Shown: one piece after another, positions 57,901 through 64,000 of the stretch | How the letters are laid out: each line of letters starts with the position of its first letter | How positions within the stretch are numbered: position 1 is the first letter of the stretch | NCBI GenBank assembly: GCA_947495425.1 | Contig: CANLYR010000006.1 | Coordinates: 97,324 to 161,323, forward strand | Direction: 5' to 3' | Length of the DNA stretch: 64,000 bases | Source of the DNA: an uncultured Aquimarina sp. | Lineage (GTDB): Bacteria > Bacteroidota > Bacteroidia > Flavobacteriales > Flavobacteriaceae | Position numbers and translations under genes: made by a program | Notes under the pieces: model-generated | Told to the model about the DNA's origin: nothing | The model's input: only the letters and a program-made list of their open reading frames with translations | Database searches by the model: none

Positions 57901-60846
57901 ACTGGTACCGAAATTACTTTTGAAATTAGAGTGACCAATGATGGTCCAGGTACGGCAACTGGAGTTGTAGTAACCGATCTTCTCCCCAACGGATATGACT
58001 TTATTTTGTATAGTTCTACAGCAGGAGTATACAATGAAGTATCTGGAGAATGGACTATAGGAAATATATCTAGCGGCGATACCGAAAGCTTACTTATAGA
58101 TGTTTTGGTCAATGAAACCGGTAATTATACCAATGTAGCAGAAGTAACCGCTGCCAATATATTAGATCCAGATTCTACACCAAACAATAATATTCTTGCA
58201 GAAGATGATCAGGATGAAGTAGTAGTAACTCCGGTATTAACTCCTAGAATTGATCTTTCTGTTACCAAAATGGCTGATGATATGAATCCTGATGTCGGAG
58301 GACAGATTGAATTCACAATGACAGTCACTAATGGTGGTCCAAGTGATGCCACCAATGTGGTAGTAACAGATTTGCTAGCCTCTGGATATGAATATAATGG
58401 TTCGACAGTAACGGTAGGAACATATCAGCCGCTTAATGGTTCTTGGACTGTAGGGACTATTGCAAATGGAGATACTGAAACACTTATAATAACTGCTAAT
58501 GTATTAGAAAGTGGAGACTATACCAATGTAGTAGAAGTTACTGGCGCTACAGAAATGGATATTAATTCTACTCCAGCTAATAATGATGATGAAGAAGATG
58601 ATCAGGTGACGATAGAACCAGTTCCGGTTCCCGTATCAGATCTTAGTGTGACCAAATCGGTTAACAATACTACACCTCGGGTAGGAAGTACAGTTCAATT
58701 CACTATTTTATTAGAAAATGGAGGCCTTAGTGATGATAGAGATATAGAAGTTACCGACATACTTCCTAATGGATATACCTTTGTTTCGTATGAGGCAACA
58801 GCAGGAGTCTATAATGAAGTAAGCGGTCTATGGACAGTAAATAGAACATTATCCGATGGAGACATAGAACGACTTACTATTTCTGCTACGGTAAATCCTA
58901 CAGGTAATTATACGAATACTGCAGAAATAACAGCCTCTGATAATTTGGCATCAGATCCTGATTTGCTGAACAATACTAGCAGTATAGGTACTACCCCAGT
59001 AGCGATTTCTGATCTTTCATTAACTAAAACCGTAAATAATGCTAACCCAGATGTTACCGATACAATAATATTTACCTTAGAGTTATCAAACGATGGACCA
59101 AGTGATGCTACTGGAGTAGCGGTTACTGATGTAATTCCTTCTGGTTTTAATTGGATTTCTGATACAAGTGGAGGAGATTATAATTCTGGTACAGGGATAT
59201 GGACTGTAGGCACTCTAGGAAGTGGCCTCACAACAAGCATAGATATCACGGTTTCTATCAATACCGTAGGAAGTTATATCAATGTCGCAGAAGTAACAGC
59301 TGTAAACGAATTGGATCCGGATTCGGTTCCTGGTAATGGCAACCCTTCCGAAGACGATCAGGATGAAGTACAAGTGTTCCCACGAGTGATCACCGATATT
59401 TCTGTAACTAAGGCTGTAGATGTTTCTAATCCTCCTGCGGGTTCTCAAATAGCATTTACAGTCACTATAACCAATGATGGGCCAAGTGACGCAACAGGAA
59501 TTGTAGTAGAAGATATATTGGCATCAGGATATCAGTTTGATAGTGCAACCCCAACAGTGGGTATTTATGATGAAACTATCGGATCTTGGAATATTGGGAA
59601 TCTGGCCAACGGACTTACCGAAACACTCACCATTGTGGTGACTGTTTTACCAACCGGGAACTATTCTAATACTGCAGAGCTGATTGCCTTAAATACTTTT
59701 GATCCCGATTCGAATCCTGATAATAACATAGATTCTGAAGATGACCAGGCTACTGTAAATCCAGTGCCAAGTGGTCTTGCAGATCTGTCTATTGAAAAAA
59801 TTGTAAGCAACGCTACACCTCTAGTTGGGGATACCGTAGAATTTACTATTAACGTAACCAACAGTGGAGATAGTGATGCTACCGGTGTGCAAATCAGAGA
59901 TCAACTACCTGTGGGATATACCTTTGTCTCTTATGTAGCAACTGCTGGTTTGTATGATAGTGACACAGGAATTTGGTCAATTAACGGTACCATATTAGAT
60001 GGAACTACAGAATCCTTAATTTTACTCACTACCGTAAACGATCCTACCGACACAGAGGGTGAATACATCAACAGTGCAGAAATTATTGCATCAGACCAGG
60101 CAGATCCAGATAGTAACACAAATTCAGACAGTACAATAGATGATCTTGCAGATGGAATCGCAGATGATGATGAAGCACAAATCGTTGTCTCGCCACAATT
60201 TGTAGACATCAGTATAGATAAAGTAGTGAGTCCTGTAAGTGCAACCATCGGCGAAGAAGTAACATTCACCATTACTGCTACAAATAATAGTACTGCAATC
60301 AATGCCACCAATGTATTAATCGAAGATGTGTTACCAGCGGGCTATAGATTTGTGTCTTCAGACAATACAAGTGGTACTTATAATGAGGTATCTGGGCTAT
60401 GGAGTATTCCTAGTATAGACATAAATACTACAGAAACATTAGCAATAATTGCTGAGGTATTGGATATAGATGATTATGTTAATATCGCATCCTTATTCGA
60501 TCTGGATCAATACGACACCAATACTTCAAATGATTCTGGAGAAGCTTTTATAGAGACACAATGTCTAACCATATTTAATGAATTTTCTCCTAATAATGAT
60601 GGAACAAACGATACATTCAATATAGATTGTATCTCGAGATACCCTAATAATAGATTAGAAATTTATAATCGATGGGGTAATATAGTGTATGAAAAAGACG
60701 GTTATGATAATACCTGGGATGGCACCTCTAATGGTAGAGCTGTTATTTATGTAGAAGAAAAACTTCCGGTAGGTACGTATTACTATGTTTTAAGTCTGGG
60801 AGATGGTTCAGAACCAAAAGCAGGTTGGGTATACCTTAACAGATAA
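48934..60846 (+). CDS. Giant type IX-secreted surface adhesin (PKD-like, CshA-like, DUF11, CHU_C)
   Basis: A 3970-residue repeat protein. A signal peptide (about 1-38, ending in TYSQ) is followed by about 15 PKD/Ig-like domains (residues about 38-1432, each near 93 residues, with AGPDQ, GTWS, and YTFRWT-type strands). One DUF11 domain follows (about 1433-1567), then 12 CshA-like repeats (about 1570-2968, near 117 residues each, with GVWSVNTTTGEITFTP). Seven more DUF11 domains follow (about 2970-3870, DLSVTK...EFTI, Asp-rich). It ends with a CHU_C/type B sorting domain (about 3876-3969, FNEFSPNNDGTNDTFNI, YNRWGNIVYEKDGYDNTWDG). The CTD marks type IX export and surface attachment through a PorP/SprF partner, encoded next. 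The protein is acidic, with many Asp/Asn-rich loops that may bind calcium. It is not proven to be the gliding adhesin. Confidence 0.93.
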   Translation: MEHLYQFYHVFLSSTKYRFRTGIILIFLLVFSINNTYSQNCSVTITRLSETICEGTSYNLDGEPVTPIIGTVQWTQTGGPSVVIDNPNTPTPQVLGLVGGNIYTFRYSAICGDGVEASQSKTLTVDPITQAQISSGNVASCPDNSGSITVSANSASNPGENGLWTIEGGSNPAGAVINFPTSPTTTITLPSNRAGTSTLRWTIENSGNSCSSFDEITITNFGGVEPVDAGPNQVLSECYTISQSTRFNATFGGGNAGNSGQIGTWIFVSGPNNPTISNPNNNRTRVSNLREGTYTFRWSVSGPCANGSDTMTIEVPAATQDVTQASVEDNNIFFCDSSVDQTTLVGSTPVFANEVVLWEQIGGDPVTITPDDSYTTQITGLSPAGAPYRFRYTIRNTATNCTSSFNQVTINYNTNPITITVNGGSDLVATCDETNIDIPYSTTGGGSDQYRIVSGPADAPFSYPTSFTDVNGGNLNIDLENEGTYTFVFRRRQTGQNLASCQEATDQINVTITRNADPPANVGTDQNLNCNEVSTELTGNTQLYGETLWSQVSGPNTATISDPSIPRPTVTNLVPGVYTFRYTINNAPVCPFDPDDNVSFDDVVVNVASATNISAAAGPDQTICTGTNVQLAANTPPSDQTGTWSGPSGITFSDDNDPSAIASGFGANNTTYTLTWTIENINVNCDTPTTDTVDIITNNDNAPTQASAGDDQCITDTSVTSTNLDANTPITGEQGAWSQVSGPSTATFATISDPQTPVSNLVPGTYEFRWTISFDPPGACPSTTDTVIVTIANVATADAGPDPVGIQCTTSYTAAANDPSPGGQGTWSLIAGNANFTIDDINRPDATFSNLTSGTYEFQWTVSAAACPEVSDTFVIQVGTPAAAAVVRPTPDVCSGNSATLDADAVAQPSTGVWTLDSGAPNAPTIVDPNDPNTNVTGLITGEYTFRWTVSGSGTCPSNTATTTFNVFSEANAGPDQQLCEATSILLEATRGSLGTWSVVSTGGAPNPQSTYDPVQSPPNSSTASATVEPGFTYVYRFTTDYGASCPSTQDEVTVVVSSGPSVSPNAGDDQILCNGDTTTTTLNGSNPPSDPGLTATWSFLEQPPGSVASITNPNQRNTDVTGLSQQGLYILQWNFAVDNCGEEADIMRIEVFAAPTPVEAGPDQPNACQEDIQLNATTPTEGVGTWSFANAVDDPSGGAVIIDGPNNPQTTLSNVPDDANNDGNPDVYVLTWTVSNGQTFPNPSSACNPQSDTVTITFTGAPPSQANAGPDQELCDDTQTNLNAVPLSSGTGTWTQTSGPSGPTIASPNNPSSLVIDLSPGTFEFTWTAVGGGCSSADTMEITVQSDPITAEAGPNQTIREFTTLTLGATPATAPAEGRWTQISGPTTANFIDETDPTTQVTGVVAGIYVFEWTITNGICNPRRDQVTIEITPTIDIELDKSVPATPVKPGETVIFTIAIFNNDAANSADATGVEVVDVIPAGYSLVPGTVSNSGLYNAGNLSITWSNLTVTNGATLNLTFNAVVNASGPYENTAQITASNEFDEDATPNNDDPTEDDQDSAAVTIAPNDPPVAQNDEDLNNTLGDNVTVNIINNDNDPDGNLDEERVNLVPPAGFTILNEIRNLDNDLIGFTVENQGSWSYDDDTGSVTFSPEPGFTGNPAPISYTIRDNEDAISNSASITVTYTLEDPVANDDANLNATVVNANTVLNIINNDVLADGNTPTPNDVDVDLDLGTAGIQNTLTVTGQGEWTYDPANGEVTFDPDVAFTTNPDVIPYQLIDLDNNRRSNTANITIIYQEPPVAVNDLSEGNNPGSTVNVPITANDFDPDGPLDPGRVNLIPPTGPTISGTVTNSDGDVIGFTVENEGTWLYDEATRQLSFDPQDGFTGNPTVISYTIRDTEGNESNIATVGITYDADPPVANDDELLNNAFNSTVTLNIINNDELADGTTPTPTDVNVDLDPNVVGIQNSLTVADQGTWTYTPANGTIEFVPNTTDLVGDPDPIPYTLIDLDNNEQATAQITVTYQEQDPIANNDSSTGNQPGGIVSLPITANDTDPDGTVDPTTVDLIPPTGPTITNIVRNLSNDIVGFTVVGEGVWSYNEVTGLLSFDPDEGFTGDPTDITYNVDDDDGNMSVAPATVSITYDLNPEPIANDDERLNNTPDSSVILNIIENDQLADGSTPTSSDVDIDLDLDPGSPGVQNTLTVTNQGVWTYNSNGTITFVPDAALIGDPDPINYALIDLDNNEQAVAQITITYQNQAPIANNDLITGLTTGTATTFNPFVDNGSGIDEDLDGTIDVTTVQLVGTTNPGDDLVAPNEGVWSVNTTTGEITFTPCSAAGVPDASCTQAFTGDPTPIQYTVADNDGARSNQATITLDYDSQPPVAQNDLSSNNVPGTTVTLDPTADNGSGIDSDPDGSLDVTSISLVLPPGATNVVTDSDGEVTSFTIPGEGSWSVNLTTGAISFTPNPNYTLDPTPVNYTIKDNDGNISNEATVTIDYAPITSDDLSTGNTTNTAVTVDVLANDTTGDTVDVTTVQIVGTASPGDDLVAPNQGVWSVNTATGEITFTPCSTAGVPDASCTGVFTGNPSPIDYTVADDEGNRSNESSVTITYDAQPPIANDDLITGLTTGAVTTFNPFIDNGSGIDSDPDGTLDPTSVQLVGTANPGDDLVAPNEGVWSVNTTTGEITFTPCTAAGVPDASCTQAFTGDPTPIQYTVADNDGNISNQATITLDYDSQPPVAQNDLSSNNVPGTTTTLDPTANNGSGIDSDPDGSLDVTSISLVPPPGATNVVTDSDGEVTSFTIPGEGSWSANLTTGAISFTPNPSYTLDPTPVNYTIKDNDGNISNEAIVTIDYVPIASADLSTGNTPTTAVTVDVLANDTTGDTVDVTTVQIVGTASPGDDLVAPNQGVWSVNTTTGEITFTPCSAAGVPDASCTGAFVTNPAPIQYTVEDDENNRSNPAEVTVEYNDVADLSLTKRVVDNDVTPFTGTEITFEIRVTNDGPGTATGVVVTDLLPNGYDFILYSSTAGVYNEVSGEWTIGNISSGDTESLLIDVLVNETGNYTNVAEVTAANILDPDSTPNNNILAEDDQDEVVVTPVLTPRIDLSVTKMADDMNPDVGGQIEFTMTVTNGGPSDATNVVVTDLLASGYEYNGSTVTVGTYQPLNGSWTVGTIANGDTETLIITANVLESGDYTNVVEVTGATEMDINSTPANNDDEEDDQVTIEPVPVPVSDLSVTKSVNNTTPRVGSTVQFTILLENGGLSDDRDIEVTDILPNGYTFVSYEATAGVYNEVSGLWTVNRTLSDGDIERLTISATVNPTGNYTNTAEITASDNLASDPDLLNNTSSIGTTPVAISDLSLTKTVNNANPDVTDTIIFTLELSNDGPSDATGVAVTDVIPSGFNWISDTSGGDYNSGTGIWTVGTLGSGLTTSIDITVSINTVGSYINVAEVTAVNELDPDSVPGNGNPSEDDQDEVQVFPRVITDISVTKAVDVSNPPAGSQIAFTVTITNDGPSDATGIVVEDILASGYQFDSATPTVGIYDETIGSWNIGNLANGLTETLTIVVTVLPTGNYSNTAELIALNTFDPDSNPDNNIDSEDDQATVNPVPSGLADLSIEKIVSNATPLVGDTVEFTINVTNSGDSDATGVQIRDQLPVGYTFVSYVATAGLYDSDTGIWSINGTILDGTTESLILLTTVNDPTDTEGEYINSAEIIASDQADPDSNTNSDSTIDDLADGIADDDEAQIVVSPQFVDISIDKVVSPVSATIGEEVTFTITATNNSTAINATNVLIEDVLPAGYRFVSSDNTSGTYNEVSGLWSIPSIDINTTETLAIIAEVLDIDDYVNIASLFDLDQYDTNTSNDSGEAFIETQCLTIFNEFSPNNDGTNDTFNIDCISRYPNNRLEIYNRWGNIVYEKDGYDNTWDGTSNGRAVIYVEEKLPVGTYYYVLSLGDGSEPKAGWVYLNR
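55711..57846 (+). repeat. Tandem 1068-bp duplication inside the adhesin gene
   Basis: Two consecutive in-frame blocks of 1068 bp (356 codons), about 55717-56784 and 56785-57852, each encode three different CshA-like repeats (A-B-C). Shared words such as CTCCAGTTGCTCAAAATGAT recur at 56081 and 57149, exactly 1068 bases apart, as do TGATTTAAT (55731, 56799) and GCTGGTGTTC (56653, 57721). The B repeats differ at only a few bases. Confidence 0.9.
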
Positions 60847-60867
60847 ATTTTTAAAATGAATTTATAA

Positions 60868-60895
60868 GGAAGTAGATCTCCACAGATCTGCTTCC
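60868..60895 (+). promoter_or_regulatory. Intercistronic hairpin between adhesin and PorP/SprF genes
   Basis: GGAAGTAGATCT (60868-60879) pairs with AGATCTGCTTCC (60884-60895), 12 bp with one G-U pair around CCAC. No U-tract follows, so it is more likely a processing or stability element than a terminator, allowing separate levels for adhesin and PorP/SprF. Confidence 0.6.
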
Positions 60896-60915
60896 GAATC
60901 AAATCAAATCAAAAC

Positions 60916-61833
60916 ATGAATATAAATACTACAAAAATACTAGGGATTTTAATGGTATTATCGCTACATTTTGCTTTTGGACAACAAGATCCACAATTTA
61001 CCCAGTATATGTATAATACACTCAGTGTAAATTCTGCATACGCAGGGTCGAGAGGTCATATGAGTGTTACCGGAATACATAGATCACAATGGGTAGGTAT
61101 AGATGGAGCACCAAGAACACAAACACTCACTATAGATAGTCCAATAGGCAAGAAGGTCGGTCTAGGACTATCCATAGTAAATGATGAGATCGGACCATCA
61201 GATGAGTTCTATGTTGATCTTAATTTTTCTTATACGATAAAAGCTTCAGAAACACAACGACTTTCTTTTGGGATCAAAGGAGGAGGAAGGCTTTTTAATA
61301 TAGACTGGACAAAAGGACAAGCACAAAATCCGGATCTTATATTTCAACAAAATATTAATAATCAATTTCTACCTACTGTAGGCGCCGGATTGTATTTGCA
61401 TAGCGAAAAAAGTTATATTGGAGTTTCAGTTCCTAACTTTTTCACAGACCAACATTATGATGATATACAACAGTCTTTAGCTGCAGAAAGGCTACACTTC
61501 TTTTTTATAGGGGGATTGGTATTTGATCTTAGCGGAAACACAAGATTTAAACCTGCTGTATTAGTAAAACATGTAGTAGGAGCACCTCTAATTGCTGATA
61601 TTTCTGCAAATTTTATGTTTTATGATCGTCTTCGGTTAGGCGCATCATATCGGTGGGATGATTCTGTAAGTGGTTTAGCGGGATTTCAGATAACGCCGGG
61701 AGTGCTGATAGGTTATGCTTTTGATTATACCACTACAGAATTACAACAATTTACTACAGGAAGTCATGAAGTGATGATTAGATTCGAACTTAAGTCAGAA
61801 GAAAAACGATTAAAATCTCCAAGGTTCTTTTAA
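60916..61833 (+). CDS. PorP/SprF-family type IX secretion outer membrane protein
   Basis: A 305-residue outer membrane barrel of the PorP/SprF family. A signal peptide (LSLHFAFGQ) is followed by the diagnostic QQDPQFTQYMYNTLSVNSAYAG region, then HRSQWVGIDGAPRTQTLTID and GLGLSIVNDEIG, with alternating strands to the end. In Flavobacterium, SprF is needed to export and anchor the CHU_C-tailed SprB adhesin; by analogy this protein should serve the giant adhesin upstream. It lies 69 bases after that gene, across a hairpin, and 13 bases before the PorE-like gene. Confidence 0.95.
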   Translation: MNINTTKILGILMVLSLHFAFGQQDPQFTQYMYNTLSVNSAYAGSRGHMSVTGIHRSQWVGIDGAPRTQTLTIDSPIGKKVGLGLSIVNDEIGPSDEFYVDLNFSYTIKASETQRLSFGIKGGGRLFNIDWTKGQAQNPDLIFQQNINNQFLPTVGAGLYLHSEKSYIGVSVPNFFTDQHYDDIQQSLAAERLHFFFIGGLVFDLSGNTRFKPAVLVKHVVGAPLIADISANFMFYDRLRLGASYRWDDSVSGLAGFQITPGVLIGYAFDYTTTELQQFTTGSHEVMIRFELKSEEKRLKSPRFF

Positions 61834-61846
61834 AAAAGTATTCTAT

Positions 61847-63790
61847 ATGAAAAATATAATTACACTAAGTATTATTTTATGTTCACTTTTTACATATGCT
61901 CAAAAAAAATATAAAAGAGCTGATGAATTCTTTGATAAAATGTGGTACATCGAGGCTGCAAAAGAATATGAAGCAGCAATAGAAAAAGGAGATACTTCAA
62001 AAGAAATATTACAAAAAGCTGGAGATGCATATTACTTTAATACCAATATGGAAAGTGCTAATAAGTGGTATGAAATTTTAGTGACGGAGTATCCAGATGA
62101 GATAGAAACAGAGTATTTGTTTAGATACGCCCATACTCTACAAGGTGTTGGAGATAATCGCTCTGCCAAAAAATGGATGAAGAAATTCTCTGATAAGGCA
62201 AATGATGATGATCCAAGAGCTAAAAAATATGCTCAGGAAAAGGTTACTCTGGATGATGTATTACTCATGGAGCCACAGTTTACATTAAAAAACCTGGATA
62301 TCAATACCAGATTTTCTGATTTTGGCCCTATGTATTACAAAGATCAGCTAGTATATTCCTCTGCCGTGGATACATCGAATTATCATACAAGAAATTATCA
62401 TTGGAACGAGCAACCATTTTTAAATCTACTATTAGGCAAACTAAATAATTCACAAACACAAGCTACGTTTCTTAAAGGTTTTTCTAATAAAATAAATACA
62501 AAATATCATGAGGCTACCGTAGCATTTTCGCCAGATGAAAAAACTATTTATTTTACCAGAAACAACTACGATGGCAAGTTAGAAAGAGATCAGGAGGGTA
62601 TAAATCATCTTAAACTTTATACTGCTACTCTTAATGAAGGTGATAATGAAGGCATATGGACCGATATTCAGGAGCTTCCCTTTAATAGTGATGAATATTC
62701 TGTGGGTCACCCTACAGTAAGTAAAGATGGAAAGAAGTTGTATTTTGTATCAGATATGCCCGGTTCTATAGGAGCTACAGATATTTTTGTGGTTGATGTT
62801 CTTGGAAACAATACCTATTCTCAACCCAAAAATCTCGGAGAAACCATTAATACCTATGGTAGAGAAATGTTTCCTTTTGTTACTGATAAAGCGCTTTATT
62901 TTGCTTCAGACGGGCATTTGGGATTAGGAGGGCTAGATGTATTTGAAAGTAAGTATAGCTTTGCATTCGAAACTCCAATCAACCTTGGTGCTCCCTTAAA
63001 TAGCGAGTTAGATGATTTTGGGTATATCGTAAAGGAAGAGAAAAATATAGGATTTGTTTGTTCTAACCGAAAATCAGGAAAAGGAGACGATGATATTTAT
63101 TCTTTTGAAAGAACACCCATAGAAAAATGCGATCAACGTATTGTTGGAAGTGTAAATAGTAATGTTTCTGGCAGAAGCCCGATTGGTGATGCTGAAGTAG
63201 TCCTGCTATCAGAAAAAGGAGAAATATTAGAAAAAACACAAAGCACGCCGCAGGGCGAATACTCGTTTGTCTATCCGGTAGCGTGCAATACGCCTTATGA
63301 AATAAAAGTAGAAAAAACAGGATACAAGCTCAGTACAACACCAGCCATGACCAATAAAAACTCTGGTGAAACAGATATACCGATTACGTTATCTACCTTA
63401 AACAAGCTTATTGTGGAAGAAAACGGAGTTTTAAAAATAAAAATTGGAATTATTTATTTTGATACCAATAAAGCGGTTATTAGAAACGACGCCGCTTCTG
63501 AGCTCAATAAAATTGTTCTTTTAATGAAAGAATACCCCAAAATGATTATAAAAGTTGAGTCTCATACCGACTCCAGAGCAGATAATGCTTATAATCTAAA
63601 ATTATCAGATAAAAGGGCGAAATCTACCAGAGCATATTTAGTTTCTCAAGAAATAGCATCAGATCGAATCGAAAGCGCAATAGGTTATGGAGAGTCTCAA
63701 TTAATAAATGAATGTGTAGATGGAGCCCAATGTGCAGAGGCTAGACATCAACTCAACAGAAGGTCAGAATTCATAATAATTACAATGTAA
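61847..63790 (+). CDS. PorE-like OmpA-family protein (TPR, beta-propeller, CarboxypepD_reg, OmpA)
   Basis: A 647-residue periplasmic protein. A signal peptide (LFTYAQ) is followed by TPR-type helices (about 20-140), a WD40/PD40-type propeller (about 150-430) with motifs such as ATVAFSPDEKTIYFTRN and HPTVSKDGKKLYFVSD, and a carboxypeptidase-regulatory-like domain (about 435-525). The C-terminal OmpA peptidoglycan-binding domain (about 540-647) has IYFDTNKAVIRNDAASELN and VESHTDSRADNAYNLKLSDK. This order equals PorE of the type IX system, which links PorP to peptidoglycan. It is next to the PorP/SprF gene, so it probably anchors the adhesin's secretion complex to the cell wall. Confidence 0.93.
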   Translation: MKNIITLSIILCSLFTYAQKKYKRADEFFDKMWYIEAAKEYEAAIEKGDTSKEILQKAGDAYYFNTNMESANKWYEILVTEYPDEIETEYLFRYAHTLQGVGDNRSAKKWMKKFSDKANDDDPRAKKYAQEKVTLDDVLLMEPQFTLKNLDINTRFSDFGPMYYKDQLVYSSAVDTSNYHTRNYHWNEQPFLNLLLGKLNNSQTQATFLKGFSNKINTKYHEATVAFSPDEKTIYFTRNNYDGKLERDQEGINHLKLYTATLNEGDNEGIWTDIQELPFNSDEYSVGHPTVSKDGKKLYFVSDMPGSIGATDIFVVDVLGNNTYSQPKNLGETINTYGREMFPFVTDKALYFASDGHLGLGGLDVFESKYSFAFETPINLGAPLNSELDDFGYIVKEEKNIGFVCSNRKSGKGDDDIYSFERTPIEKCDQRIVGSVNSNVSGRSPIGDAEVVLLSEKGEILEKTQSTPQGEYSFVYPVACNTPYEIKVEKTGYKLSTTPAMTNKNSGETDIPITLSTLNKLIVEENGVLKIKIGIIYFDTNKAVIRNDAASELNKIVLLMKEYPKMIIKVESHTDSRADNAYNLKLSDKRAKSTRAYLVSQEIASDRIESAIGYGESQLINECVDGAQCAEARHQLNRRSEFIIITM

Positions 63791-63870
63791 TAAACGTCAT
63801 TGACCAATTATCATCTTATGAGATCGGTTAGCATTGTCTTTTATAATGTAGCTGAGTACATCAACTCCAT

Positions 63871-63904
63871 GTTATAAGATTTAAAAAGTTATAAGATTAA
63901 AAAA
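63871..63904 (+). repeat. Two 17-bp tandem direct repeats
   Basis: GTTATAAGATTTAAAAA (63871-63887) is followed directly by GTTATAAGATTAAAAAA (63888-63904), differing at one position. Possible site for a regulator, or simple AT slippage. Confidence 0.55.
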
Positions 63905-63963
63905 CTCCTTTAAAATCAATGTTTAGGCACCTTCATAAAACACGAAAACTCTTGTAAATATGA

Positions 63964-63997
63964 GGGTTTTGTTGTATATTTAAGTATAATAAAACCC
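63964..63997. other. Hairpin at the window edge
   Basis: GGGTTTT plus GTTGTAT (63964-63977) can pair with GTATAAT plus AAAACCC (63984-63997), a 14-bp stem with three wobble pairs around ATTTAA. Whether it is a terminator for the PorE-like gene or part of something beyond the window cannot be seen. Confidence 0.45.
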
Positions 63998-64000
63998 CGA

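Noticed and set aside
48934..60846. Many long open frames on the minus strand, and some in other plus frames, inside the giant adhesin gene
   Set aside because: They run antisense to a clearly coding repeat region, have no family motifs, and repeat wherever the sense repeats repeat, which is expected by chance.
48934..60846. Naming the giant gene sprB, the gliding adhesin
   Set aside because: Only the CHU_C tail and the neighbouring PorP/SprF gene support this; the repeat domains are generic and gliding cannot be concluded.

Overview
The window looks like a chromosomal segment of a marine-type member of the Flavobacteriaceae (Bacteroidota). The evidence is the low GC content; promoter-like sequences that fit the Bacteroidota consensus (TTTG, about 18-22 bp, TAnnTTTG) with almost no Shine-Dalgarno sites; lineage-typical families (DUF4293, DUF1599, the BT_3928 family, CtlX, HEIGH metallopeptidase, STN-type TonB receptor with FecI/FecR); and type IX secretion components (PorP/SprF, a PorE-like OmpA protein, a CHU_C-tailed giant adhesin). 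The genus is not certain; Aquimarina-like is a guess. No tRNA, rRNA, insertion sequence, prophage or CRISPR array was found.

Layout. 1-2.4 kb is the end of the ribosomal protein/RNA polymerase cluster (rpsD, rpoA, rplQ), with two conspicuous untranslated hairpins that may be ribosomal-protein leaders. 2.5-6.6 kb carries core metabolism (carA, eno, gltA). 6.7-9.2 kb has two adjacent guanidino-group hydrolases (a DDAH/arginine deiminase-fold protein and CtlX) followed by an Rrf2 regulator. 9.2-11.5 kb has two minus-strand genes, a CpcT/CpeT-family lipoprotein and an SDR/DUF2867 protein. argS follows, behind an unusual leader with a promoter and a terminator-like hairpin. 14.4-19.2 kb is a FecI-FecR-TonB receptor system with a divergent lipoprotein, and 19.4-22.7 kb holds two fasciclin-repeat lipoproteins. 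22.9-40.4 kb is mainly housekeeping: ffh, folD, an SH3/Ala-rich protein, msrA, rho, DUF4293, a YfcE-like phosphodiesterase, truA, an MsbA-like exporter, cdaA, folP, DUF1599, a BT_3928-family protein, an orphan DppB-type permease, tpiA, prmA and clpS.

40.9-48.6 kb is more accessory: a HEIGH-type metalloprotease lipoprotein, a small secreted protein, a TetR-led operon encoding a three-part exporter (ABC protein with a strikingly degenerate nucleotide-binding domain, HlyD-type adaptor, TolC-type outer membrane channel), and an aldose 1-epimerase. 48.9-63.8 kb is the most distinctive part. It is a three-gene module consisting of a 3970-residue surface protein (about 15 PKD/Ig-like domains, 12 CshA-like repeats, 8 DUF11 domains, CHU_C type B sorting domain), a PorP/SprF outer membrane protein, and a PorE-like TPR/beta-propeller/OmpA protein. 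The arrangement suggests a dedicated type IX secretion and anchoring unit for the giant adhesin. The adhesin gene contains a recent in-frame 1068-bp tandem duplication, showing that its length evolves by whole-block duplication.

All functions are inferred from sequence motifs and family knowledge. No similarity search, folding program or alignment was run.
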